Positions 26,825 through 36,629 of a DNA stretch of 64,000 nt are shown one piece after another. The notes below the pieces were generated by a model, which did no database searches, was not told where the DNA came from, and was given only the letters and a program-made list of their open reading frames with translations. This stretch comes from Solibacillus sp. FSL W7-1436 (GTDB lineage Bacteria; Bacillota; Bacilli; Bacillales_A; Planococcaceae). The stretch covers positions 1,065,501-1,129,500 of the forward strand of contig NZ_JBBOWV010000001.1 of NCBI RefSeq assembly GCF_038007305.1. The letters run 5' to 3'. Both the position numbers and the translations under genes were made by a program. The number at the start of each line of letters is the position of its first letter. Within the stretch, counting starts at the first letter, position 1.

Positions 26825-27529
26825 TTAAATATCACAAGAGTCATCAGTACACCCAGCGCCGTCCATCCCTTGCATTTTCAAAGGCTTACGCAAACCAATT
26901 TCCTGTGCTGCCTTTTCGATAGTTTGTTCAAATACTTCCTGTGGCTGAGCACCTGAAATACCGTACTTATTATCGATGACAAAGAAAGGTACACCGCGTA
27001 CGCCTAGATGCTGAGCAACCGCGATATCCTGCTGTACCTGTTCCATATACTCATCATTATCAATAACATGACGCGCTTTTTCTGCAGATAAGCCAACTTC
27101 TTCTGCCAATGCCAGCAATACCTCAGTTTGTCCGATTGCTTCACCTTCTAAAAAGTAGGCTTTTAACACACGCTCGGTAAACTCTTTTTCTTTCCCTTCC
27201 GTTTCAGCCCATTTTGCTAAACGGTGCGCTTTTACAGTGTTTGCACTTTTCATTTCATCAAAATTGTACTCAAGTCCTACTTCTTTTGCACGCGCTGTAA
27301 CATTTGCTGTCATTTTCTTCACTTCATCTAATGAAATCTGGTATTTACGTGATAGTTCCTCATATACAGAGCTATTCGTATCAACTGGTGTAGAAGGATC
27401 CAATAAATAGCTTTTATATGCTACTTCAATCGCATCTCCGTACCCAAGTTCATCTAATGCAATTTCTAATTGTTTTTTGCCGATATAGCAAAAAGGACAT
27501 ACATAGTCGGACCATACTTCGATTTTCAT
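26825..27529 (-). CDS. DsbA family oxidoreductase, FrnE-like
   Basis: 234 residues of the cytoplasmic FrnE-like DsbA clan. The active-site CPFC is at residues 11-14 (WSDYVCPFCYIGK), with the cis-proline loop GVRGVPFFV, GISGAQP after it, and a helical insertion between. A second Cys pair (GCTDDSC) lies at the C-terminus, an addition seen in some FrnE proteins. There is no signal peptide. The ATG start follows AAGGAG. It lies near the redox genes azoR and HxlR but is separately transcribed. Confidence 0.88.
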   Translation of the reverse strand: MKIEVWSDYVCPFCYIGKKQLEIALDELGYGDAIEVAYKSYLLDPSTPVDTNSSVYEELSRKYQISLDEVKKMTANVTARAKEVGLEYNFDEMKSANTVKAHRLAKWAETEGKEKEFTERVLKAYFLEGEAIGQTEVLLALAEEVGLSAEKARHVIDNDEYMEQVQQDIAVAQHLGVRGVPFFVIDNKYGISGAQPQEVFEQTIEKAAQEIGLRKPLKMQGMDGAGCTDDSCDI

Positions 27530-27684
27530 GCTAATCACTCTCCTTGTCTTGTATTGTAGCGAGCAATAATACAAAAGTACAATGTTTGAAATCAGCCCCC
27601 CCTAGGTCCGGAATTTTTAATATGTGACAACAGCTGAATAAATCCCGGTTCATTTTCCAATGCTAAAAATAAAAAGGTGATAAT

Positions 27685-29061
27685 TTGAAACAATCGCTCT
27701 GGCTTCCAACACATTCAGATTTTGCTGCTCCTACTCTGCAAGAATCGATTAATTGCGATATATGCATTATAGGAGGGGGGATCAGTGGTATTTATACTGC
27801 ATATTCGCTGGCTAAAGAGGGGCTTAATGTCGTGCTAATCGAAGCAATGCCCCAGTTTGCACAAGGTACAACCGGCTATTCTACTGGAAAATTAACCGTA
27901 CAGCATAATCTTATTTACTCAAAACTCAATGAAGAAGACGGGAAAATTTACTACGAGGCGAATAAACATGCAATTGAACAGGCAGTTTCCGAAAGTAGCA
28001 CCAGCTTTTCCCGTGCTACTTCCTATGTATATACAGCTACCCCGCAAGGAAAGGAACAGCTGCTGAATGAGGCGGAAAGTTATAAAAAAATTGGCATTCC
28101 GTTTGTCGCAACAAAAGACATCGAGCTTTCGGTTCCTGTAGAACTTGCGCTCGGTATTAAAAATGAAGGTCAGATTAATCCTGTCGAGTTTACGAATACG
28201 TATGTTCATTTAGCAAGAAAACATGGAGCTCAACTTTATTTAAATACGCGGGTCACTAAGTTAGAAATGTCGAAAAATTGTCTCCATACAAGCGATGACC
28301 ATACTGTTCATTATAAAAAGCTGATTTTATGTACACATTATCCGATTGAATCGATCCGTCAGCTTTATTCGATGAAGCTGCAAATTAAACGTTCTTACCT
28401 GACAGCAACAAAATATTCAGAGCTGTTGGAAGGTCAATATTTATGCGTCGATGCTCAAAGTCGGACAATCAGAACGGCGCTTATCGATAATCAGCCCTAC
28501 TTCATCTATGGTGGACAATCACATACAGCAGGATCGACAAGCGATACAGACCCGTTTTACGAGACACTGCAGCATGAGCTAACGAAAGACTTTGAGCTTC
28601 CGCCATATGAATACGGCTGGAGTGCCCAGGATGTCATGACTGCTGACCAAATTCCTTATATCGGCCAGCTATCCCCAAGTGATGACAGTTTGTATATTGC
28701 AACAGGATTCAACAAGTGGGGACTTTCATCTTCGCTTGTTGCAGGAACATTGCTTACAGATCTTATTAAAAAGATGGCAAATCCGGCAACTGCTTTATTC
28801 TCACCGAATCGTTCAAATTTCGGGAAGGCTTTTTACTTTATGCTGCAAACGGGCGGAATGATCGGAAAAGAACTTGTAAAAGGCTATATTGATCGCCCTG
28901 ATGCACCGAAATGTACACATCTTGGCTGTAAAACGAGATGGAATGTTGCAGATGATACATGGGATTGTCCATGCCACGGATCACGCTACAACGCAAAAGG
29001 CGAAGTCATTGAAGGTCCTGCTGTCTACCCGTTAAAAATGAAAAAATCCGGTGACTCTTAA
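27685..29061 (+). CDS. yhfW: YhfW-like FAD oxidoreductase with Rieske [2Fe-2S] domain
   Basis: 458 residues, two domains. The N-terminus is a DAO-type FAD fold (ICIIGGGISGIYTAYSLA at about residues 26-43, then GTTGYSTGKLT). The C-terminal 50 residues are a Rieske domain with CTHLGC and CPCHGSRY, the complete C-x-H and C-x2-H ligands. The B. subtilis YhfW family has this architecture, and its substrate is unknown. The start is TTG 27685, directly after AGGTGATAA. It converges on the pyrophosphatase gene with a shared terminator. Confidence 0.9.
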   Translation: MKQSLWLPTHSDFAAPTLQESINCDICIIGGGISGIYTAYSLAKEGLNVVLIEAMPQFAQGTTGYSTGKLTVQHNLIYSKLNEEDGKIYYEANKHAIEQAVSESSTSFSRATSYVYTATPQGKEQLLNEAESYKKIGIPFVATKDIELSVPVELALGIKNEGQINPVEFTNTYVHLARKHGAQLYLNTRVTKLEMSKNCLHTSDDHTVHYKKLILCTHYPIESIRQLYSMKLQIKRSYLTATKYSELLEGQYLCVDAQSRTIRTALIDNQPYFIYGGQSHTAGSTSDTDPFYETLQHELTKDFELPPYEYGWSAQDVMTADQIPYIGQLSPSDDSLYIATGFNKWGLSSSLVAGTLLTDLIKKMANPATALFSPNRSNFGKAFYFMLQTGGMIGKELVKGYIDRPDAPKCTHLGCKTRWNVADDTWDCPCHGSRYNAKGEVIEGPAVYPLKMKKSGDS

Positions 29062-29083
29062 AGAGTTACCGGATTCATTTTTA
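29045..29083. terminator. Bidirectional terminator between yhfW-like and ppaC
   Basis: AATCCGGTGACTCTT and AAGAGTTACCGGATT are near-perfect arms with A-run before and T-rich sequence after. It overlaps the 3' end of the yhfW-like gene. Confidence 0.85.
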
Positions 29084-30007
29084 TTTTAATTTTTCTGTTA
29101 AAACCGGAACGATTTGTTTTTTACGTGATACAACGCCCGGTAGACTGATGCGACCATTGACAATTGTTGCACCAAAAGCTTTCGCTGCTTCTTCTGCAAC
29201 TTGTCCAGCTGCTACTGCTGTTGAATCATTGTTTAAAATATCTGTTACAACGAAGAAGAATAAATCCAGACCGTTATCTGCAATATTTTTGTTCAATAAG
29301 TTTTCAAGCTCTTCCTGGCGACCAAGAATGTCTTCGATATCCACTGCATTTACTTGGGCAACCGTCGCTTTATACTCACCGAATTCAAAGCCTTTTGCAT
29401 CCAATGACAATAAATCTTCCAATGACTTATCTGAAAGGTCCGCACCTGCTTTTAACATAGCTAAACCATATTCTGCAGTGTCAACATTTGCAATTGCTGC
29501 CAGTTCTTCGCCGGCTTTCACATCTTGCTCTGTACATGTTGGCGATTTGAATAATAATGTATCCGAAATAATAGCAGAAAGCATTAAACCAGCAATATTA
29601 GCCGGGATATCAACATTATTTTCTTTGTATAATTTATTTAAGATTGTTGCTGTGCAACCTACAGGCTCCGCACGGAAATATACCGGGTCAGCTGTTTGGA
29701 AGTTTGCAACACGGTGATGATCGATTACTTCCGTGATTTGTACTTCTTCGATTCCATCTGCTGATTGCTGGAATTCATTATGATCCACTAAGATTACTTG
29801 TGCCCCTTCATCTTTTACGTTAGCAATTAGACGTGGTGCTTCAAAGTTGAATTTTTCTAGTGCATACTTCGTTTCGTTATTTAATTCACCAAGACGAACT
29901 GCTTCTGCATCTACACCTAATTGTTGTTTTAAGTATGCATAAACAATTGCTGAAGTAATTGTATCTGTATCTGGATTTTTATGTCCGAAAACTAATGTTT
30001 TACTCAT
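29081..30007 (-). CDS. ppaC: Manganese-dependent inorganic pyrophosphatase
   Basis: Family II pyrophosphatase (DHH superfamily), the cytoplasmic PPi-hydrolysing enzyme of Bacilli. The ATG at 30007, after GGAGG, gives 308 residues, the usual length. The metal-binding motifs are [21 protein letters not shown], and the C-terminal SRKKQIVP of the DHHA2 domain. It is monocistronic. Confidence 0.95.
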   Translation of the reverse strand: MSKTLVFGHKNPDTDTITSAIVYAYLKQQLGVDAEAVRLGELNNETKYALEKFNFEAPRLIANVKDEGAQVILVDHNEFQQSADGIEEVQITEVIDHHRVANFQTADPVYFRAEPVGCTATILNKLYKENNVDIPANIAGLMLSAIISDTLLFKSPTCTEQDVKAGEELAAIANVDTAEYGLAMLKAGADLSDKSLEDLLSLDAKGFEFGEYKATVAQVNAVDIEDILGRQEELENLLNKNIADNGLDLFFFVVTDILNNDSTAVAAGQVAEEAAKAFGATIVNGRISLPGVVSRKKQIVPVLTEKLK

Positions 30008-30097
30008 GAGTGAGCCTCCTATTAAATGCTTTTCGCTCTTCATTTTAACATAACGTTCAGAAAGTGAAAAACAGAAGATTTATCAATATTAAATAGC

Positions 30098-30140
30098 AAA
30101 AAGAAAACTGTAACGGCTATGGGTTAGCCATTACAGTTTT
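30098..30140 (-). terminator. Intrinsic terminator after the RpiR gene
   Basis: AAAACTGTAACGGCT (30104-30118) and AGCCATTACAGTTTT (30126-30140) pair with one G:U; A-run upstream on the plus strand. Confidence 0.85.
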
Positions 30141-30996
30141 AGCTGATCGCTATTAAATGAGAGGTACCGACCGCGCTTTTTGCTTTTTTAGTATAACGCT
30201 CATAATACTGAGGATCTTGGCTTACCATAGATTCTAATAATATATGCAAAAGAGAGAAAATGGCAATTGTACATGTAACTCCGGCTTCTTTTGTATTGGG
30301 AACGATAAGTACAGGGTTAGCCGGTTCCGTTTGAGATGTAAGCTCTTTGTTCCGAATTGCTACAATTTTCACATTTTTTCTTTTGGCAATTTCTACTGTT
30401 GTCGCCATATCTTCATATTCTTCATCTAGCGAAATAATAAAGAGTAATGAATCTTCATCCATATATGCCAGTTGTTGTGCAATTTTGTCTGCCTCATGGG
30501 GAATAAAATGAACATGATCTCGTAGCCTGTTGACATTGCTGTACATCCAAAATGCAACTGGTGTCGACTGTCTGAAACCTAAAAAGTGGATTTTTTTTGC
30601 TGTATGTAACAATTGTACAACCTCTTCAACATCTTGCTCTTTCAGCTGATTGAATGTTTTTGAGATGTTGGCGATATCTTTTTTTACAATATCTGCCCCA
30701 ATATGATTGCGGATTTTTTTAACAGGCATCGCTTGCTTAACTTCGCTCACTTCGCCTTTTTCCATTAAATATTCCTTCAGCTTATCCTGGAGCTCACTAA
30801 AACCTGCTAAATCCATCGAATAGCAAAACCTGATTACAGTTGATTCACTAACATCTGCCAACCTTCCTACTTCTGAGGCGGTATGTGTCCCTACTATATT
30901 CGGATTATCCATAACAAACTGAGCAACTTTCCGCTGTCCCTTAGAAAGACGAATATACTTCTTTTTTATATTTTCACAAATAGTCAATTTTTCCAT
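30139..30996 (-). CDS. MurR/RpiR family transcriptional regulator
   Basis: 285 residues with an N-terminal RpiR helix-turn-helix (about 20-75: KGQRKVAQFVMDNPN, TASEVGRLADVSESTVIRF) and a C-terminal SIS sugar-phosphate-binding domain (IHFLGFRQSTPVAFWMY, LLFIISLDEEYEDMA). Such regulators normally sit beside sugar or amino-sugar genes; none is adjacent here, so its regulon is unknown. The start ATG follows GGGAGA. It stands alone. Confidence 0.88.
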   Translation of the reverse strand: MEKLTICENIKKKYIRLSKGQRKVAQFVMDNPNIVGTHTASEVGRLADVSESTVIRFCYSMDLAGFSELQDKLKEYLMEKGEVSEVKQAMPVKKIRNHIGADIVKKDIANISKTFNQLKEQDVEEVVQLLHTAKKIHFLGFRQSTPVAFWMYSNVNRLRDHVHFIPHEADKIAQQLAYMDEDSLLFIISLDEEYEDMATTVEIAKRKNVKIVAIRNKELTSQTEPANPVLIVPNTKEAGVTCTIAIFSLLHILLESMVSQDPQYYERYTKKAKSAVGTSHLIAIS

Positions 30997-31344
30997 CTCC
31001 CTTTCCTATATTTTTTATTAAAATAATATCTCACTTACTCATGTAACATTACGTGCACCAAATTCTTAATAATAAAAAATACATTATCATGAATAATAAT
31101 AGAATTCAACGAGTTTTCTGAAAAAACTTTAGCATACTAAAGAATAAAAAATTCAAAGTAGGAAATTGACATACATTTGTAAAATTTATGATTTATATTT
31201 AAACAAATATTAAAAAACCGTTATATTAATTTTCCGAATAGGTATTTTTTTACAGTCTATCAATATGAAAAGAGACCTGAGCTATTTTATAAGCCCAGAT
31301 CTCTCTTCATTATTATAAAGCATATTAATGCTAATTATTTACAA
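30997..31344. other. 348-base intergenic region between the RpiR gene and niaP
   Basis: AT-rich, with the promoter of the RpiR gene expected near its left end and the niaP terminator at 31264-31306. No open frame with a ribosome binding site and no repeat is seen. Confidence 0.5.
31264..31306 (-). terminator. Intrinsic terminator after niaP
   Basis: AGAGACCTGAGCT and AGCCCAGATCTCT pair with two mismatches around 8 bases. The U-tract is short. Confidence 0.65.
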
Positions 31345-32577
31345 CTACAGTAACTCTGTTTGTTTTGTTTCTTTTCCTAAAAAAATAACAGCCAGCACTC
31401 CGATGACAATCGCTCCACAGAAAATCGTGAAAATATAGCTAATATCAAAGCCCTTAGTCAGCAGTGTCCCCACTAATAATGGTCCGAAAATACCTCCAAC
31501 TCGGCCAATTGCTGCCGCCATACCCGCTCCTGTACCACGTACGATTGCCGGATATTGTTCAGGTGTATACGCATATAAGGCACCCCATGCTCCTAAGTTG
31601 AAGAACGAAAGCAGCATACCGGAAATCAGCAATGTTTCAATCGTTTCTGCACCGCCAAATACAAAGGCACTTGCTGCAGTTCCTAATAAGTATGTAACTA
31701 ATACAAACTTGCGCCCAAATTTCTCGATAAACCAAGCGGCTGTAAAATAACCTGGTAATTGGGCCAAAGTCATGATTAATACATATTTAAAACTTGATAT
31801 TAAATCAAATCCCTTTCCAACCATTACACTTGGTAACCATAAAAACATGCCATAGTAAGAAAATACAACCGCAAACCATAAAATCCAAAGCATTAGTGTA
31901 GAACGTGCATGTTTCTTCTCCCATAACGTTGCGATATTTTGGAATACCGAACGTTTTTTTGACTCTTCTTTTACCCTGAACTGTGGAGAGTCCGGTAATT
32001 TCATTCTTATATAAATTGCATAAAATGCAGGGATTGCAGTAATCAATAACGCGATGCGCCAACCTTCAATTGGCCAAAATTCAGCCGGTATAACGAAATA
32101 GGCAATCAGTGCGGCAATTAGCCAGCCTCCAGCCCAAAAACTTTCAAGTAAAACGACAACTCTCCCGCGTTCCTCAGCTTTTACACTTTCAGATACAAGT
32201 GTCGAAGCGACAGGTAATTCCCCGCCAAGCCCCATGCCAACAAAGAAACGTAAAATTAAAAATAGGGTCAAAGTTGTTGTAAATGCGGATAAACCACTTG
32301 CAACTGAGAATATTATTAGTGTCCACATAAAGATTTGTTTACGTCCAACCTTATCTGCAAGTGCACCAAAAAACAGCGCACCAACGGCCATTCCGATTGA
32401 GTTTACACTTGCAATCCACCCCATTTGACTGCTATTTAATCCCCAGTCAACCGCAAGTGCTGCAATGATAAATGACAGTATTCCGACATCCATTGCATCG
32501 AACATCCATCCAACACCTGCTATACGCAGCAGTTTATTACGTGATAGGGGTTTTTGTTCATTTGTTTCCACCGACAT
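31345..32577 (-). CDS. niaP: Niacin transporter NiaP (MFS)
   Basis: About 410 residues with 12 predicted membrane helices. It closely follows B. subtilis NiaP (YceI) along its whole length: GWMFDAMDVGILSFIIAAL, GMGLGGELPVASTLVSE, YYGMFLWLPSVM, LSFFNLGAWGALYAYTPEQYP and the end GKETKQTEL. It imports nicotinate or nicotinamide for NAD synthesis. ATG 32577 follows AAGGTGG. A TTGTCA-N17-TATGAT promoter lies at 32627-32655, and a candidate NiaR site lies between it and the gene. Divergent from thrC. Confidence 0.9.
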   Translation of the reverse strand: MSVETNEQKPLSRNKLLRIAGVGWMFDAMDVGILSFIIAALAVDWGLNSSQMGWIASVNSIGMAVGALFFGALADKVGRKQIFMWTLIIFSVASGLSAFTTTLTLFLILRFFVGMGLGGELPVASTLVSESVKAEERGRVVVLLESFWAGGWLIAALIAYFVIPAEFWPIEGWRIALLITAIPAFYAIYIRMKLPDSPQFRVKEESKKRSVFQNIATLWEKKHARSTLMLWILWFAVVFSYYGMFLWLPSVMVGKGFDLISSFKYVLIMTLAQLPGYFTAAWFIEKFGRKFVLVTYLLGTAASAFVFGGAETIETLLISGMLLSFFNLGAWGALYAYTPEQYPAIVRGTGAGMAAAIGRVGGIFGPLLVGTLLTKGFDISYIFTIFCGAIVIGVLAVIFLGKETKQTELL

Positions 32578-32595
32578 TACTTTTCCACCTTCCAT

Positions 32596-32607
32596 GTGTC
32601 TTTACAC
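32596..32607 (-). promoter_or_regulatory. Candidate NiaR operator in the niaP leader
   Basis: GTGTCTTTACAC is an inverted repeat (GTGT/ACAC) directly before the niaP ribosome binding site and about 20 bases after its predicted transcription start. NiaR operators of Bacilli are of the TGTC-ACA type as I remember; not verified. Confidence 0.45.
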
Positions 32608-32626
32608 TTGACTTAACAACGTTACT

Positions 32627-32655
32627 ATCATACATTTATTTCTTAAAAGTGACAA
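32627..32655 (-). promoter_or_regulatory. Sigma-A promoter of niaP
   Basis: TTGTCA (32650-32655), 17-base spacer, TATGAT (32627-32632) on the minus strand. Confidence 0.7.
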
Positions 32656-32701
32656 CATTTTTTTAACTTAACGAATTGTTCCGACAATTTAACAATTTCT
32701 A

Positions 32702-32743
32702 TTGAAATAAGGGACACATAGGTATAAAATGTCTTGTATACAA
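32702..32743 (+). promoter_or_regulatory. thrC promoter and adjacent palindrome
   Basis: TTGAAA (32702-32707), 17-base spacer, TAAAAT (32725-32730). Just downstream is the perfect palindrome TTGTATACAA (32734-32743), about where transcription would start, a possible operator. Confidence 0.5.
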
Positions 32744-32786
32744 AAACAAATGTTCATCTAGCGAGAACAGAAGGAGTTTATTATCT

Positions 32787-33845
32787 ATGTGGAAAGGTCT
32801 TATCGAAGAATATAAACAGTACCTACCTGTTACTGAAAATACACCTGCTTTATCACTAAATGAAGGAAATACGCCACTGATTCCATTAGTAAATTTATCT
32901 AAAGAGCTCGGAATCGAGTTATACGGGAAAATCGAAGGCGCTAACCCAACCGGTTCTTTTAAAGACCGCGGTATGGTATTTGCTGTTGCAAAAGCTATTG
33001 AAGAAGGTTCAAAAGTTGTCATTTGTGCATCTACAGGCAATACATCTGCAGCAGCGGCAGCTTATGCTGCTCGTGCCGGCATCCAGTCCATCGTTGTTAT
33101 TCCTAAAGGCAAAGTTGCACTTGGTAAATTGGCGCAAGCTTGCATGTACGGTGCGAAAATTATTGAAATTGACGGCAACTTTGATGATGCATTAAATATT
33201 GTGCGCAAAATCGGTGAAAATACTCCGATCGCACTTGTTAACTCTGTAAACCCATATCGTATCGAAGGTCAGAAAACAGCGGCTTTTGAAATTGTAGATC
33301 AACTTGGCCAAGCTCCTGACTATTTATGTATTCCTGTAGGAAACGCTGGGAATATTACAGCTTACTGGAAAGGCTTTAAAGAATATAATGAAGCAAAACA
33401 AAGCGGTCTTCCTAAAATGTACGGTTTTGAAGCAGAAGGTGCTGCTGCAATCGTGCAAGGAGCACCAATTGCCAATCCTGAAACAGTAGCAACTGCGATT
33501 CGTATCGGGAACCCGGCAAGCTGGAAGTTCGCGGAAACTGCCCGTGATGAATCAGGCGGTCAAATTGATTCTGTAACAGATGATGAAATTTTAGATGCGT
33601 ATAAACTAATCGCCAACAGAGAAGGAATCTTTGTTGAACCAGGTTCGGCTGCTTCATTAGCCGGTGTCATTAAGTCTGTGAAAGCCGGCAAAATCGCTGC
33701 AGGCAGTCGCGTAGTTACAGTCTTTACTGGTAATGGCTTAAAAGATCCGGATACAGCAATGAATGTTTCCACAGTAGACCTTGTTTCACTTCAAAATGAT
33801 GAGCAGGAAATCCGTAATTATATCGAGGGCGTATTTAGTCTATGA
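32787..33845 (+). CDS. thrC: Threonine synthase
   Basis: PLP-dependent enzyme converting O-phosphohomoserine to threonine. 352 residues as in B. subtilis ThrC. It shows [11 protein letters not shown] with the PLP lysine, [18 protein letters not shown], the phosphate loop [15 protein letters not shown], and [16 protein letters not shown] follows AAGGAG. It overlaps thrB by 4 bases. The homoserine dehydrogenase gene hom, which usually precedes it, is absent here. Confidence 0.96.
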   Translation: MWKGLIEEYKQYLPVTENTPALSLNEGNTPLIPLVNLSKELGIELYGKIEGANPTGSFKDRGMVFAVAKAIEEGSKVVICASTGNTSAAAAAYAARAGIQSIVVIPKGKVALGKLAQACMYGAKIIEIDGNFDDALNIVRKIGENTPIALVNSVNPYRIEGQKTAAFEIVDQLGQAPDYLCIPVGNAGNITAYWKGFKEYNEAKQSGLPKMYGFEAEGAAAIVQGAPIANPETVATAIRIGNPASWKFAETARDESGGQIDSVTDDEILDAYKLIANREGIFVEPGSAASLAGVIKSVKAGKIAAGSRVVTVFTGNGLKDPDTAMNVSTVDLVSLQNDEQEIRNYIEGVFSL

Positions 33846-34753
33846 GTAAAAAATGGCAAATCAAAATTCCTGGCAGTACAGCAAATTTAGGTCCTGGTTT
33901 TGATTCCATTGGTCTTGGACTATCACTATATCTGACATTGGATGTCACATTACAAGACGAGTGGGAATTTGTGCATATTGGAGACAATGTGCCCACTGAT
34001 ACGACAGTCGAAACGCATTTAATCTATACAATTGCACAGCAGGTAGCGCAGCAATATAATGCAACGCTGCCCCCATGTAAAATAGAGATGACTAGTGAGC
34101 TTCCGCTTGCACGTGGTATCGGCAGCAGCGCGGCAGCAATTGTCGGTGCTATTGAATTGGCCGATGTTTTAGGAAATCTGAAATTGTCTCAACAGGATAA
34201 GCTGAATATTTCATCTCAAATTGAAGGTCATCCTGATAATGCGGCCGCTTCGGTTTTAGGGGGATTGACGATTTCTTCAATGGATGAGACAGGGATTGTC
34301 GACACACTGCATATTCGGGAAATGGATGCAGCATTCGTTGTATTTATTCCGAACATCGAACTCAAAACAGCAGCATCACGCGGTGTTTTACCGGATCAGC
34401 TAAAGCGAGGCTATGCAGTGCGTGCGAGTGCCAATGCGAATATGCTCGCCGCTTCCCTTATTGCGAAAGATTATGTGCGAATCGGACGTTATATGGAATC
34501 AGATCTTTTCCATGAGCCTTTCCGCGCAAATCTTATTCCGTCATATTATGAAATTCGCGAAGCGGCAAAAAAAGCTGGAGCATATGGAACTGCTTTAAGC
34601 GGTGCCGGTCCAACACTAATTTCGATGATTCCGCCCAATTTATCCGAACAGTTTGTTGCATCAATGCAACAGCAATTTCCGGAACATCAAGTCGTATTGA
34701 CAACGGCTTCACCATCCGGCTCAAGTGTCAAAGCTTATACAAACAATTTATAG
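33842..34753 (+). CDS. thrB: Homoserine kinase
   Basis: GHMP-family kinase that phosphorylates homoserine for ThrC. 303 residues. It shows [17 protein letters not shown] at the N-terminus, the ATP loop [29 protein letters not shown] and [14 protein letters not shown]. The ATG overlaps the thrC stop codon (ATGA), so translation is coupled. A strong terminator follows. Confidence 0.96.
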   Translation: MSKKWQIKIPGSTANLGPGFDSIGLGLSLYLTLDVTLQDEWEFVHIGDNVPTDTTVETHLIYTIAQQVAQQYNATLPPCKIEMTSELPLARGIGSSAAAIVGAIELADVLGNLKLSQQDKLNISSQIEGHPDNAAASVLGGLTISSMDETGIVDTLHIREMDAAFVVFIPNIELKTAASRGVLPDQLKRGYAVRASANANMLAASLIAKDYVRIGRYMESDLFHEPFRANLIPSYYEIREAAKKAGAYGTALSGAGPTLISMIPPNLSEQFVASMQQQFPEHQVVLTTASPSGSSVKAYTNNL

Positions 34754-34777
34754 ATAAAACGCTTTATAAGGATGTTT

Positions 34778-34815
34778 AATGTACGTTATTCGATTTGAAT
34801 AACGTACATTTTTTG
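34778..34815 (+). terminator. Intrinsic terminator after thrB
   Basis: AATGTACGTTATTC (34778-34791) and GAATAACGTACATT (34797-34810) are perfect 14-bp arms, followed by a T-run. Confidence 0.9.
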
Positions 34816-34904
34816 TTTTTTTATATTCTATTTTGTCTTTTATGCATAATTTCCCTTGAATTTGGGTATATTAATAAATCTACTGTTAGAAAGGGGTAAT
34901 GTTT

Positions 34905-35552
34905 ATGAAAATTGCAGTTATTGGGGCTGCGGGTAAGGCAGGAACTCATATATTAAGAGAAGCAATCATGAGAAACTTTGATGTGACAGCGATTGTAAAA
35001 AACAAGGCAACAGTACAAGAAGATAATATTAATATCATTGAAAGCGACCTGTTTAAATTAACTAAGGAACAAATCGCTCCTTTCGATATTTTAATTAATG
35101 CTTTTGCTCCACTACCAGGAGAGGAACATCTGCATGTTGATGCCGGTGAACATTTAATTTCCTTATTGGAAGGTACAGAAAAAAAATTATTTGTTATCGG
35201 TAGTTCAGGCTGCCTTTTTGTTGACCGTGAAAAAACAGTTCGTCTTATGGATCTCGAGGATTATCCAGAAGACCTTGCTGTCGCAGCAAAGGCTCAATTG
35301 CAGAACCTGCGTGATTTAGAAAATTCTTCAATTCAATGGTCCTTTGCCATCCCGTCTGCTATGTTCGATTCAGATGGACCACGTACCGGCCATTATATTA
35401 AAGGCGAAGAGAAAATTTTAGTAAACTCGCAATTTAACAGTTATATCAGTTATGCTGATTTTGCTGTCGCATTGCTTGATGAAATCGAAAAAAGTGAATA
35501 TCCAAATACAACATTTACTGTTGCATCCGAAAATGTAACAGCCGCATCTTAA
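34905..35552 (+). CDS. NAD(P)-binding Rossmann-fold oxidoreductase (atypical SDR)
   Basis: 215 residues from ATG 34905, 7 bases after AAGGGGT. It begins with the dinucleotide motif IAVIGAAGKAGTHI and carries the VIGSSGCLF strand, typical of the NmrA/YwnB-type atypical short-chain dehydrogenases. There is no clear YxxxK catalytic pair, as in many of this group. Substrate unknown. A single-gene unit with its own terminator. Confidence 0.8.
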   Translation: MKIAVIGAAGKAGTHILREAIMRNFDVTAIVKNKATVQEDNINIIESDLFKLTKEQIAPFDILINAFAPLPGEEHLHVDAGEHLISLLEGTEKKLFVIGSSGCLFVDREKTVRLMDLEDYPEDLAVAAKAQLQNLRDLENSSIQWSFAIPSAMFDSDGPRTGHYIKGEEKILVNSQFNSYISYADFAVALLDEIEKSEYPNTTFTVASENVTAAS

Positions 35553-35562
35553 TAAAAAAGGG

Positions 35563-35601
35563 TTAAAGCTTCTATTCCGCCAATAGGCACCGAAGCTTTA
35601 A
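35563..35601 (+). repeat. Inverted repeat before the terminator
   Basis: TTAAAGCTTC (35563-35572) and GAAGCTTTAA (35592-35601) are perfect 10-bp arms separated by 19 bases. There is no T-run directly after, so it is an extra hairpin upstream of the true terminator. Confidence 0.6.
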
Positions 35602-35611
35602 TACCTAAAAG

Positions 35612-35649
35612 GCCAGCATGCCCCTTGTAGGAGAGATGCTGGCTTTTTT
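35612..35649 (+). terminator. Intrinsic terminator after the Rossmann-fold gene
   Basis: GCCAGCAT (35612-35619) and ATGCTGGC (35636-35643) followed by six T. It may also act on the converging ZIP gene. Confidence 0.8.
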
Positions 35650-35658
35650 GTGAGGAAA

Positions 35659-36480
35659 TCAAGTTAACATTACTAAACTGATGGCCATTACTGCCATACC
35701 TGCTATTAAGCCGTAAATAGAAGAGTGTGCTTCATCATATTTTTTAGCAGCGGGCAACAGTTCATCAATCGAAATAAATACCATAATACCTGCAACACCA
35801 GCAAAAACTATACCGAACAATGTATCTGTCATAAATTGCATGAGTACTAAGTAGGCAATCAATGCACCTAACGGCTCTGACAAACCAGAGGCGAAAGACC
35901 ATTTAAATGCCTTCATACGCTTCCCTGTTGCATAGAAAATAGGAATGGCTACCGCAATACCTTCCGGGATGTTATGAATAGCTACCGCAATTGCTATCGC
36001 TATTCCGACATTCGGATCTTGAAGTACCGCCATGAATGTTGCAATACCTTCCGGAAAGTTATGGATTGCGATTGCCAGCGCTGTAAATAATCCCATTTTC
36101 ATGAGGCGGTCCGCTTCTACATCTTCATTTCCGGTCAGTTGAGCCTTTTGAACATCTTCTACAGACTTTACTTCATGCGGATTTTTCCCTTTCGGAATAA
36201 AGCGGTCAATTAAGGCAATTACAAGCATCCCTCCGAAAAAGCCGATGATTGTGTACCAATACCCTACTGTTTCACCATGTACGTTTACTAAAGCATCTTT
36301 CGCTTTCACAAAAATTTCTACAAGCGATACATAAATCATAACGCCCGCCGAAAATCCTAATGCAATCGAAAGAAACTTCTTATTTGTGCGTGTTGTAAAA
36401 AATGCGATTAGGCTGCCAATACCGGTAGCAAGCCCTGCAAATAATGTTAAGCCAAGCGCTAATAATACATTCTCATCCAT
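35659..36480 (-). CDS. ZIP family metal transporter
   Basis: 273 residues with eight predicted membrane helices. It carries the ZIP helix IV and V motifs [10 protein letters not shown] and [13 protein letters not shown], whose His and Glu bind the metal. ZupT-like proteins take up zinc and other divalent metals. The ATG follows AAGGAG. It is separated from the iron operon upstream by the PAP2 and hmoA genes. The specific metal cannot be told. Confidence 0.9.
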   Translation of the reverse strand: MDENVLLALGLTLFAGLATGIGSLIAFFTTRTNKKFLSIALGFSAGVMIYVSLVEIFVKAKDALVNVHGETVGYWYTIIGFFGGMLVIALIDRFIPKGKNPHEVKSVEDVQKAQLTGNEDVEADRLMKMGLFTALAIAIHNFPEGIATFMAVLQDPNVGIAIAIAVAIHNIPEGIAVAIPIFYATGKRMKAFKWSFASGLSEPLGALIAYLVLMQFMTDTLFGIVFAGVAGIMVFISIDELLPAAKKYDEAHSSIYGLIAGMAVMAISLVMLT

Positions 36481-36591
36481 ACTATTCTCCTTCTTTATAA
36501 TTCTTTTCTCACATTATACGCACAATGTTTCCTTTGCGCAACTTTTTTCAATAAGGAAACATCTTATGCAGGAAACCAAATCAATATTACT

Positions 36592-36622
36592 AAAAAAGGG
36601 ATTCCTAATTATCAGGAATCCC
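36592..36622 (-). terminator. Intrinsic terminator after the PAP2 gene
   Basis: GGGATTCCT and AGGAATCCC (36598-36622) are perfect arms; plus-strand A-run at 36592-36597. Confidence 0.85.
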
Positions 36623-36629
36623 GGTACTT

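Noticed and set aside
34845-34869. Sigma-B promoter before the Rossmann-fold gene
   Set aside because: GGGTAT is present at 34864-34869 but no GTTT-like -35 at 12-15 bases.
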